Shown here one piece after another: positions 22,301 to 55,208 of a stretch of DNA of 64,000 nt (position 1 is the first letter of the stretch; the number at the start of each line of letters is the position of its first letter). The stretch is from positions 6,102,697-6,166,696 of the forward strand of contig RPFO01000072.1 in the NCBI GenBank assembly GCA_009746045.1. The letters run 5' to 3'. The notes beneath the pieces are model-generated. The model saw only the letters and a program-made list of their open reading frames with translations. It did not search any database and had not been told where the DNA came from. Origin of the DNA: Mesostigma viride (lineage: Eukaryota > Streptophyta > Mesostigmatophyceae > Mesostigmatales > Mesostigmataceae). The position numbers and the translations under genes are program-made.

Positions 22301-22821
22301 CCGCGGACACCTTTTTCAGCGGGGAAAGTGCCCCCGGGCTTCCGGGGCAAATTCAGCAAGCGCTGCGGAACTTAGATACTAAAATTTCGTTTTTGGTTCG
22401 TACCGTACAGCCAATCATTTTGCGCCCGGATCAAATTGTGATCTGGGCACTGAACACAAAAATTTCAGCGGAACGTACGAAAAACCAACGCAACTACAGA
22501 AAATTTTCAGTGACGAAACTGTAGTACCGTGTACCAAGCAAAGTATAGTAGGACTTCGCTAAAATCACGTTCGGAATTTTTCCCCGCAAGATTCCCCCGC
22601 AAGATTCCCCCGCACGATTCCCCCCGCTAGGTTCAGGCTCCAGTCGATGCTCGCCAAATGGCGCAAAAAAAGAAACATATGTTAAAATCAACGGTGCAAA
22701 TCCTCGTTACCGCTCGGGTAACATTCTCACTCATTTCGCGTCTCCTACGAACCGTATTGTAGTGGGTGCACCTAGAGCAAGTGTCGTTTACCTTCCCACC
22801 CTTGCAGGAAGTAGCTTACAT

Positions 22822-23159
22822 GAAATTAAATTAAATTAAATTAAATTTAATCAAATTAAATTAAATTAAATTATAACATGCCTCCGTTGGGAGATCGTGT
22901 AGCACATATTCCTTGAGGGATGGTGGAGTGGGGAGAGCCGCGTAATCGGACTATCCTAACGCTAATCTATCTAGTCTAGAATATCCTAACTGACCCTACT
23001 CATCAAAATGCCTCCTCCTCTTGGGGGGAGGTGGCTTGCCCACAGGGTCGGGCGTGTGAGCCTTGACAATCTTCTGCCCGACCGCGTCTTGTTCTAGTGC
23101 ATGGCAGTCCAAAGAAGGGAGAGAGAGTGGATGCGGTATTCAAACTGGGCTGGGAACTG
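22822..23159 (-). mobile_element. Truncated non-LTR insertion with 9-bp target-site duplication
   Basis: AGCTTACAT occurs directly on both sides (22813-22821 and 23160-23168). Inside are an AAATT-repeat tail (22822-22874), a CTCC/GGAG hairpin (22882-22893) and the GAGGGATGG ... CTATCCTAAC ... GGGGGGAGGTGGCTT block shared with the split element at 17556-19737. It interrupts the plus-strand ORF1 element whose 3' end resumes at 23169. No coding sequence is present. Confidence 0.75.
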
Positions 23160-23274
23160 AGCTTACATTAGAATGTATTATAGGCCATATGCCCCTTCTC
23201 TGGGCTATTATTATGCGCTACATATACTCCCAACGGAGTTATGTTCCTAATTAATTAATTAACCCTTAAATGGT

Positions 23275-23329
23275 ACTGGTACCTATTTCTAGTTACCAGT
23301 TTTACTGGTAACTAGAAATAGGTACCAGT
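23275..23329. repeat. Perfect 26-bp inverted repeat with a 3-bp spacer
   Basis: Two 26-bp arms (23275-23300 and 23304-23329) are exact reverse complements separated by TTT. Each arm begins ACTGGT and ends ACCAGT. Related single 26-bp units with the same ends lie at 24965-24990 and 25314-25339. Confidence 0.95.
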
Positions 23330-25612
23330 TTTAGAACCGAGCTGGCGCGAATGCCAGAAGTAGTATCCATGATATTATTAGATCTGCTGCTAGATCTAGA
23401 TGTGTACTACAGCTTGCAACCGGACATCACTATATTTGGACAAGTGTACAGGGAGGTATGAAGTACCAAAGTACAGGGGGTACCCAGTAAAATGGGACGA
23501 AACGTGGATGTAAAATATTGACGTGTAGCAAATTCGGGGCTATGGCGGTGCAGAAAATTGATTGGTGTAGGAGCATCGATGCATGGATCCGTTCCAAATT
23601 TTGTAGGCATAATTTATACGTTATAAAAATGCTATAGCCGCAGTCACGCAACATCTAATGATGCGCGCAGTTATCTCGGGCTGGATTTTATTGCGGCAGG
23701 GCGCGTTTTTTGTCTGGGCGGTGATGATGGAGCTAGATCTTGTTGTTTGACGTCGTATCATGGGGTGTTTCGCCACGAATAGTTTATATATATTGTGTTT
23801 CGCATATTCCATTAGCGCTCATGGGCCGGGAAAGTCGCGAGGCACCTTCTTGCCTCCGGCGTGCTAACTCCCGCAAGACCCATAATTTGCGGTTTCGACC
23901 TGGCGCAGTTTAGTATCCCAGCGTCGGCCATCGACAAGGTAAAGCTGTTCTATCGTTCGGTAAGTAATCCTCGACCTGTAATCGAAACTTTGATAGGCTA
24001 AAAGTCACTATTTTACTACTCTATGGATTGGTCAATGGTGGTTGTTGCACACAACCACTGCGATCAGTTTTTCATCCGTTTTCTTCATGGTTAGCCGTGT
24101 TTACACCAAATATACGAAAATAACGATTGATATAACATTTAGAAAAGTGGTTTATGGTATCACGATGGTTTTTACTGCCTAAGAACTTCAAGACAGTGGG
24201 TATTCTGACCTGTTTTAGGTTGGCCTTTTTGCTTTGCTAGTATGGGAAGCCTGCGCCATTGTGCAGTCACTCCATGTAACAAGCATGGAAGCCCCAGTGC
24301 CTTGCTGGCATAAAATACAATGTCAGTGCATTGTCTCTATATTCTTTCACTTCGGCCATGCACGTGGAGGTCGTTTCTCATGTTTTGGATGCATGTGTAA
24401 CACAGCCCCTTGCACCCCCTTGCTACGTGTGCACTTGGGCCTTGGCATAGTGTCATACTTACTATTAGCCCTTGCTAGCTACCATATGGTTTTATTTCTT
24501 CACACCAACATGAAATATAGTTGAAGCCGCACGTTAGTGATGATTTGAGCTTTATATGGCAACATGTAAAGCTCAAAGATCACCACTACCGTGACAATGC
24601 CTCTTGTTGCTGTGTTGTTGCTTCGTACGATTAGCAGCTAATATAATCAAGCCCAGCATAAAATGAGCTTCAACTAGCATTGTCACCATGCTAGGCCTTT
24701 TGGAACACGCTTATTAGAGCATCGCCATGTGAGAAAAATGAGCATGTGGTAGTTAGTGTGTTGGCTATAGTCTTCGCCCTTGTACCATGCCATGATACGT
24801 AGGAGTGCAGCTGTGCATTGGCGTTGTGATCTATGTTTGGATGCTATAGTGCATGTTCTGTAGGCTGGGATTGATGAAACTATGCATGCCTTGCCATCTA
24901 TGATGTTTTTTAACGATGTGGACTAGGAAACTTGCCTTGTAATGATAGCAATTGTACCAAGGAAACTGGTCCCTATTTTTAGTCACCAGTTATTTTTAGA
25001 TCTGCCTGATGGGTCCCTGGGACAACCTCCGGTGTCAGTGTTCAGTAGCCATGCCCAGCTACCTGTGCAACTGCCTTTACGAGGCCAGGGTCGACTTCAC
25101 CGTCTAAACGTCCAATAATGCATGAAAAGAGTGTCATGTCTCGCACCCAGCGCCCCCCCCTTGGGGGGGGTCCTTAATATGTACCCATAGGACAGTGCAA
25201 CATGACCAATGGCATGACCCCCAAGTAACTATATATATGTGTGTGCTTTGGTCCCAATATGGATAGTAAAATTGTTATTAGGTTGGTTTGTGGACCTTAT
25301 AATGCAAAGTGCAACTGGTAACTACTTTTAGGAACCAGTTGGACACCATCCAAGGGTTAATGTTTGGGTAATTATTTTTCTAATGAGATTAGCATTGTAC
25401 TCCGTGGCATGCCTATGCGCATGACACGCAAGTACTTACTTGCTTATGCCATGTGTTAAAATGCAGAAATTAAGAGTATCGCGTGTCCACTGGCTTCCCT
25501 GATCCCTTTTAAACCTGTCACTTGCGACCACATCATTATTCACATTGAGTAACCAGCTAGCTGGTCGCTACTTGGTACCCATTTCCCTCAACTAAGTCCT
25601 CAGTGGGATGGA
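23330..25612. other. AT-rich intergenic stretch, no gene recognised
   Basis: Open frames are short and lack motifs. It holds two copies of the dispersed 26-bp ACTGGT...ACCAGT unit. No RNA gene is seen. The sequence looks like old intergenic or decayed repeat DNA. Confidence 0.5.
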
Positions 25613-25615
25613 AAT

Positions 25616-26849
25616 TAATTAAATAATTAATTAGACTCGTGCTCCCGTTGGGGAGTCACGGAGCATTAATTAACCCCGATGGATGGATGGATGGATGGGT
25701 GCAAACAGTCCGGCCTACCGGTCTAATCTATCTACAACAGCTATCTACAACATCTATCTAATCTATCAACATCAACTCTACCCAGCTAGGGGACCTGTCT
25801 GGCGTGCTTCCCGCGTGTTTGCACACGCGGGCGCTTCCCCACGGGAGGGGGTTCGTTGTCCTCTATGACCTGGGCCCACTTGGCCGCCTAGTCCATCATC
25901 TTGTTCCAAATCACGGAGAGGCCTAGGCCCCCCATGTCCTCTACTAGCTAGCTCGGTTCTTTGAAGGTGTGGGCCTTGCGGCGGCGAGCATTGCGGGGCC
26001 CGGCCCACGTAAGGAGGTGCCGGCCAGGCTGAGCTGGGCGCAGTCCCGCGGAGGGGCCACGTACGTGAGGTGTCTACCTGATTGCAGTGCGAGCTAAGTG
26101 CCCTACTAGCTGCAGGCGCCCGCTGCTGGTGATATATGGCATGCCGAGGTACAGGTCCTCGTTGCGAACATGAGCAGCATATGCTACTCTGAAAATGGAT
26201 CGCAGCATGTTGGTGACCGCGCCGTCCAGCTTTCGGGCCATGAAGGTCGGCTGTGAGGGTCCACGTCACAGCCCCATACGTAAGAACAGGAAGGACGAGA
26301 ACAGGTCCTGTTTCTCGATCTTGCCCAGGGGCTTGCGCCACAGGGCCCGATATTGGCGTAACGCGTGCCAGGCGAGGGAGATGCGGTGGTCCACACGGCA
26401 GCCTCCTCCCCAGCTGCGAAGCTGAGTCAGCTTCGCAGCTGGGGAGGAGGCTGCCCAGCAGCTTGACACGGTCCCGGTACAGGACTCCAGAGCCGTCAAG
26501 GAGAAAGACTCAGGGCGGGCGGTAAGTGAGTGAGCCCATGCAATCGCCAGAGCCTTGGTCTTCTTGCTGACCTCAAGCCCCACTGCGCGGGCCTCGATAG
26601 CTAGGCAGTCAAGCCACGTCTGCATGTGCCCAGTGTCCTCGAAGATCGAGGGTGACCAGTGTTGTCTGCATATAGATGATGTCCGCCAGCCGAATCTCCG
26701 TGTCCGCCTCGCCATGCTGAGAAACGGTTGTCAACCTGCACCCCTGGTTCCCTACCCACAATGCGGGCAAACCGCTTGTGCGCCTGAATCATTACGTATT
26801 CGACCACAATAATGAACAGGTAGGGCGACAGCACGCAGCCCTGCCACAC
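25616..26849 (-). mobile_element. Decayed LINE copy: reverse-transcriptase palm to C-terminus
   Basis: On the minus strand, broken frames read QGCVLSPYLFIIVVEYVM and then HLYADNTGH, the RT motif region with the usual YADD changed to YADN. They continue through GLEVSKKTKALAIAW and DHRISLAWHALRQYR, matching the copy at 20071-21201. The 3' end has the same GGAT repeat, CTCCC/GGGAG hairpin (25642-25655) and TTAA-type tail (25616-25632). Frameshifts, the lost Asp and the 5' truncation show it is dead. A palindrome at 26398-26454 disrupts it. Confidence 0.78.
26398..26454. repeat. Perfect 28-bp inverted repeat with a 1-bp centre inside the RT fragment
   Basis: The arms 26398-26425 and 26427-26454 are exact reverse complements around a single G. 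The sister RT copy has only one arm at the matching place (GCAGCTGGGGAGGAGGCTGC near 20834), so the second arm is a local inverted duplication. Confidence 0.95.
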
Positions 26850-26954
26850 ACCCTTCTGTAAAGGGCATGGTGGTGTGGTCCCGTAGGAAGGGATGGAAAT
26901 GGCATGGGGATATTGGGGTGGCTAGCTATCTAGCTTCTAGTTGCAGGGCTACGG

Positions 26955-27277
26955 GTGCGCCTCTTTCTGAATCACCATTCTTGCCGAATTTGGTCATATA
27001 CGCGTTACCCCCACCGACTCGGGGTTTGCATCCTTCATATCTTCCTGCTCACCTTCCCCTCCCTGAGGACAAGCGGCGGTTCCTTTCTCGTCGCAAGCGG
27101 TTGCACGACCTCACCTGGACGCTGGACGACGACCTGACCCCCACTCAGCAGCAGCAGCGACGCGACCTGTGGCCGGAATACCTCCGCCACAAGCAGGACC
27201 CCCAGAAGCCCAAGGTGTACTGGAGGGGCGGGGACCTGATGATTAACCACAAGATGTGGACACCCCCTGCGGGCTAG
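26955..27277 (+). pseudogene. C-terminal ORF1 fragment (plus strand)
   Basis: The frame ends RRKRLHDLTWTLDDDLTPTQ ... QRRDLWPEYL ... KVYWRGGDLMINHKMWTPPAG and stops at 27277. It is collinear with the last ~70 residues of the intact ORF1 at 18066-19424. Upstream residues are degraded. A matching element end lies to the right: a CTCCC-CCAC-GGGAG hairpin (27662-27675) and a TTAA tail (27682-27698). It is therefore a plus-oriented decayed ORF1 element abutting the minus-oriented RT fragment. Confidence 0.7.
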
Positions 27278-27661
27278 AATAGCTTGTATAACAGCCCTAG
27301 CTAATTGTATCCATTGGTAGTCACTGCCGCCATGGCCGCCATGCCTAGAATGTTTGCCTAGCTGTGCCACCATACCTAGTCACGTGCACTGCTAACACAC
27401 GGTACACAACCAGCCATAGCCTCAGCTTAGCCCTTGTACAGCCATGCTACGTCCTGGCTATGATCAGTTTACTTGCCCACGCTACTTGTTACTGATGATA
27501 TGCTCACATGGGTCTTATTGCACCCACAGCACTTGCCGGATTGTCTATGGTGTGTCCAATTGCCGCTGTGGCATGCCTCTGGCATGAAGGAGACAGGGGG
27601 TCTCTGCCCTTTCTCCATGTTGTGCACATGCAGGGATTAAAAGCACTTCGGTGCTCCGTGA

Positions 27662-27698
27662 CTCCCCCACGGGAGCACGAGTTTAATTAATTAATTAA
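27662..27698 (+). mobile_element. Element 3' terminus: hairpin plus TTAA tail
   Basis: CTCCCCCACGGGAG (stem CTCCC/GGGAG, loop CCAC) is followed by TTAATTAATTAATTAA. It is the plus-strand counterpart of the ends at 20071-20109 and 25616-25655, including the shared GTGACTC and GCACGAG flanks. Confidence 0.75.
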
Positions 27699-29760
27699 TA
27701 GCTTCCTGGCATCTATCTCTCTTTGCGAGTCATCTGCCTCCGTATTACGGGCAAACCAGGAGGCTGCCCGGACGTGAGCCCGTCGCTCCTAGGATAGAAC
27801 ATGTCAATGCCTAGCCCATCATGAAAAGTCCAGCGGAACGTGGCCACCTTGCCGCGCATAGCCAGGAGCTTGCCATGTGAGGACAAAGTGCCCTGGCTGC
27901 CCGGGCTTGGTGCCTGCTAGTCTATCTGATGTGTCTACCTGTGCAGGATAATAGCACCATTTATGCATAGTACGCACTTAATTGTTGGCGCTGCCAGCAG
28001 GACTTGTAGTGCCGTGGGATTACATGTTTATAGCGCATGCTCCAAACACAATAAAATCGAGTACAGAACGGTGACGGAAAAAGGAAGAACATGGCTAGCT
28101 GGGTTGCGTTTCTCTAGAGCTGGGTTACGTTTCAGATGTCCTTTGGTCGCAAGCTCATGCCACGGAATGGCCTGTTTCTCTCCTGAAAAGTACTCGGCCG
28201 TTAACAACTGAATGCCTAGAACTGGCAACATGATACAGCACATTGGACCATGTAGCTGCAGCTCGCACTTCTTCATGCAGTAATTTTAAAAACTCGTCAA
28301 AATGTTGTCTTTGAAGGAGGCAGAAGTAAATCCCAGCTCCCGGCTACCTTCCAATGTTTCCTTCAAGTAAGGTGCACCCCGGCAGCTCCCACTGAGGGAA
28401 ATGAATTTGTAATTCCTAGCTTTGCAATCCAGGCACGCTTGTCGACCTGGTAAAGTAGTGATGTGGCTCCATCACCGGGTAACGGGGTCCTCCAGGGGGG
28501 AGCATGGGAGGATCTCGGGGCTTCAACATGTGTGGTGCCTCGAGCTGAAGGGTGCAAAATGGACGCAGCACGACACGGAAAGCCTGTGGTGCCTCGAACT
28601 GCAGGGTGCAAAATGGACTCAACACAACGCGGAAGGTCGGGAGGGGGACAATGCCGAGACGGTGGCGACGCAGGTGAAACATGGACAAGCAAAACGTGTA
28701 GTTTCTTGAACTCATCGGAGAGCGGTAGACAAACAATTAGCGATTCCCGGGGCCCCAGCTTTGCTGCTCAGGAAGCGCCCCCTTCGCTGCTTGGAAGCAT
28801 GGACTCCGGCGATGCTGGACAGCATATGCTAACCGTGTCATGACTACGGGCGAGTCATACTCGACCACTGTGCCATTGCAAGGGGATTGTTCGACCTACA
28901 TTACAGTAGCAAGGAGAAAACATGACCTTATCAGGTACCTACCTCAGCAACCTAGCCACGGATGCCGTGACTGACAACCACGGAGGCTGCACTGCCTTAA
29001 TGAGGGGACACCGGAACCTGGGCAACCGACCCCTCGTGAAGTCGCCCGACGAAGGCTACAGAAGCACAAGCCTGCTCGCATATCAGCTAACAAAACAGTT
29101 AACGGACTGCCGATCGTCCGCCCCCAAATCACGTGCATCCGGAGCTGTTTGCACGGATGGCAAACAGCTACTGTACCTTGAGTACCTACGTAATTTGGGG
29201 GGGGGGGGCTGTACATTCTTGGTGCTCGCGTCATCTCATTTTACATGCACAGTCAACTCAACACAGTCCTGGTCATGTGATCAGTCAGTTTATTCCCACG
29301 CTGGCAGAGTTGGACATGACAGCTAGACTGTGTAACGGAACAGCGTACACTGAACCCGCGTAAGAAACCTAAGTTCATTGCTTCCGGTCAGCCTTCGCGA
29401 AGTAGCACGCAGACAAACACATGCTCTGACAGGCTAGGTGCACTCGGCGCAAGCTGAGTTATTAGGTAGGATAGCACAGGCCCAGTGCCAGCATGTATTG
29501 CCTACATTATGCCAGAATACCGAAATACATGGCTGGAAGGGCTGGAGACATTCCGGCAATGTCAGCTCCAGCGCATTGCCAAGGAATGCGAAGGTTGGAA
29601 TACGAAGGAAACTAATGAGATGAAAAAGCAGCCCTAACGTTGACGCGTTGGCATCATTAAGCAGCTTGTTAATTAGCTTCAAAACGTTCCCATCTGCCTC
29701 TAGTTTACTTCACAGACGGAAGCATTGCCGGGAGCCCCGCGTCTTGTACTAGTGCAGTAA
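27699..29760. other. Intergenic stretch upstream of the adenylate kinase gene
   Basis: No convincing gene. A 54-bp tandem duplication (28531-28637; units start TGTGGTGCCTCGA) is the only clear structure. Open frames on either strand lack motifs. The promoter of the kinase gene should lie in the last few hundred bases before 29761, but I see no definite TATA box. Confidence 0.5.
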
Positions 29761-52609
<22,849 letters not shown>

Positions 52610-53500
52610 TGTTTAAACCAGCTACCGAATGTGTGGGAAAAGATTATGCTGATGTCATGTAGTCCCGCATTCATCGGCCCACCGTGATATGTATTATATC
52701 CCAAGTTAAAATGAGCCAAACGATCATTGTTTAAGCCAGTATGAGCAACATTGCTCTCTGCACCATCTGGTTGCAACAACACTCATCCCGAGCATGGATT
52801 TCCCGCAGGTCAGGAGTATGATTGTTTGTGCTTACATACTGGCTCTGAAATGCCTGCACTTCTTGGTGATGGGACAGGCATTTCAGCATGGCTCAGCACA
52901 TAGTCTACTTATCTTGGTGCAGGCATGCAAGCACTAGCTTCCACGTACTAGGGCGTCCCCAACATCTACTGCTCCAACCTAGGGCCATTGCTGGTACTTT
53001 TGACGTCATGAAAGCAGCGTTTTGGACTAGTGGAATATGATTTTACAGCATAAAAAGTCCATTTTATCATGAATGAACATGGCCAACAACCCCAAGTGCC
53101 CCTAAATTTCTCAATATTTGTAGAGAAATGCTACTTCTCATAATTAAAACCTGCACAAATGCACAATTTGGGGCATGCATGTGAAAGTTTGAAGTACAAT
53201 GAGGTTTTACATTTTTCAATTATTAATGGTATCTCATTCTTCAATCAATCAATTTGCAATCGTCCAAACAATTTATTCATTTCATACATGTCCGAATATG
53301 TTGAAAGAACACATGCAAGTGCTCAATCAGCGTGGACCCCCTTGGACGCGCCCCACCATATATACATTGGACACGTCACCCCAACTACTAAACTGCCCAA
53401 AGTCACGGTAACTGATCCAACTACTATGTACATCTGCATTTCTCCACGTTGCGGTGGGCAATTACGTGCAAAACGCGATTTCGTGCAAAGTCCTCGCCCA
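52610..53500. other. Intergenic stretch, no gene recognised
   Basis: Lies between the plus-strand kinase gene and the convergent minus-strand genes. Short AT-rich frames (53159-53524 and others) have no motif. I see no obvious TGTAA close to the kinase stop. Confidence 0.5.
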
Positions 53501-54195
53501 TCATCGCTTGCCAGGTCGATATGAAGGAATGTTGTCCCAGCTGGCGCCTTCCTTCAGGAGAGTAACATGTTCTCTAGCGAACTTCAGAGGGAAACGAAAC
53601 TTTTGCTCGCACTCATTACTCCAACCGAGGTCGTGCCCTTCATCAAACCATCTGAACACCACCTTCTCCCTCTCTTTGCCCAGGAGGGTGCCAAAGAGCG
53701 GAAAATCTTCCTTCTTGGGGTACTTGTGCTCCCAGTTTATGCACACGTCGTCTACCCATTTCGAACTCCAACCTCCGCGACTCAGTTTCGCGCCATCCAT
53801 AAAGCGCATCCGGACGTCCGGCCGAACGTCCCTGATTCGGTTTTCGGCCGTCGCATCTCTGCCCTGACCACCACCCTTCTGCGGCTGTGCAGGTTCGTCG
53901 GCACCCTCCGTCTCCTGCCCCGCCCCTCGCCTGCCCCCTCCCCGACGTTTTGCCTTCTGCCCCTGCGCAGCCGCCGCCTCTGCCATCAACTCTTCGTACG
54001 TTTTTTCTGGCTGACCGCACGGTAAGGCTGGTGCGTGAGTTGGTGCGTTGGGTGGGAGCTCGTCCCCTCCCGCCCCCGGTTGTGCAACTGGTTCGCCGAC
54101 CGCGGCCTGGCCAACAACACGGCCGGCCTCTCTGGACACAGTCCCAGACGCGGATCCACGGGGAAACCGAACTGGAGTTTCTTCTTCGCCTTTCC
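53501..54195 (-). CDS. Terminal exon of an unrecognised protein
   Basis: An open minus-strand frame starts after a TGCAG acceptor (at about 54196) and ends at a stop at 53501. It encodes ~231 residues: a Gly/Ala/Pro-rich part with a basic run (KAKRRGGGRRGAG), then a better-formed part (VRMRFMDGAKLSRGGWSSKW, DVCINWEHKYPKKEDFPLFG, KFAREHVTLLKEGASWDNIP). The Trp/Lys-rich end hints at a DNA-binding or structural domain, but I recognise none. It enters in a phase that does not match the exon at 54337-54667, so an exon between them or a different donor is needed. Confidence 0.5.
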
Positions 54196-54336
54196 CTGCA
54201 CGTAAGCACATGCCAATTAACATGAATACGGAAGGGTCGTGTGAGAAATCAATGAAGCCATGGACTGATGCAAAAAAACTTATGTAGAAATATATTAAGG
54301 TACTTATTAAACTCGTTTATTGAAAATGAAATTTAC

Positions 54337-54667
54337 CGGCCGAATGTACCGTTGGAGCGTGGAAGGGCATCCTTGGTCGATCGAAGATATCCGTAATGTT
54401 AACGGTGCGGTCGATGTCCCTGGCGGCGCCTCAACATCGACCACCTCAGTCGGGCGCATCAATCCGGCAAACGCCGGCCCTCCACCTGAGACTTTCGGCG
54501 GACCCTCCACGTTACGAGCCTCCAATACCCTCTTCTGCAGTGGGGTGCTCGCAACAAAATCCGTGTCAGCCGACGGCTCCGGATCGTCATCCTCATTCAG
54601 CAGTATCGTGTTCGGGCATTGCTCCATCCCCGTCGAGCGGGGGGCAAAGTCATCACAACCGTCCTTC
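54337..54667 (-). CDS. Internal exon of an unrecognised acidic protein
   Basis: The minus-strand frame reads CDDFAPRSTGMEQCPNTILL, then NEDDDPEPSADTDFVASTPL, and ends QRYIRP at a GTAAAT donor (54336). At its 5' side an in-frame TGA is removed if 54668-54691 (24 nt, GT...AG) is an intron. The function is unknown. Confidence 0.4.
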
Positions 54668-54799
54668 CTGACGACGGTACGGGATCGTCACCCAGACCCA
54701 AAGAAACCGAGGCGAGGGCGGGGGTCCCCTCAACCGGGGGTCCCCATGAATCCTGACGAGGCCTCATTCCCATCTGTCGGACACGACCGCCTCCCGTAA

Positions 54800-55160
54800 A
54801 TCGGGAACGCCCGCCGGCGCTACCAGTAACAGGCCGCGAGCCTGCTTCCTGCTGGCGATCCCCATCCTCATCACAGATACGCCCGCCGGCGTTTCCAGTA
54901 ACACGCTGCGAGCCTCCTTCCTGCTGGCGATCCCCCTCCTCATCACAGATACGCCCGCCGGCGTTTCCAGTAACAGGCCGCGAGCCTCCTTCCTGCTGGC
55001 GATCCCCCTCCTCATCACAGATACGCCCGCCGGCGTTTCCAGTAACAGGCCTCGAGCCTCCCTCCCGCTGGCGATCCCCCTCCTCGTCACAGATACGCCC
55101 GCCGGCGTTTCCAACGACAGGCCTCGAGTCTCCTTCACCAGCACGCTGGCGCTTACCTCC
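54800..55160. repeat. 72-bp tandem repeat, five copies, carrying the inverted 20-bp motif
   Basis: Units contain GATACGCCCGCCGGCGTTTC on the + strand, the reverse complement of the motif seen in the introns to the right. The period is 72 bp. Read on the minus strand it would give a 24-residue repeat (LETPAGVSVMRRGIASRKEA). A GTAAGC donor on the minus strand just before it (about 55155) suggests it may be intronic. Confidence 0.85.
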
Positions 55161-55208
55161 CCCCCTGTTGTCTTCATCCCCCCCATTGTCTCATCACGCA
55201 AGCCTCCA

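Noticed and set aside
22382-22520. Possible terminal inverted repeats (TTCGTTTTTGGTTCGTAC versus GTACGAAAAACCAACG)
   Set aside because: Pairing is imperfect and short, with no target-site duplication, so it is not called an element.
28363-28843. Opposed 100-residue frames near 28.5 kb
   Set aside because: Created by a 54-bp tandem duplication; no motif, start context or splice partner.
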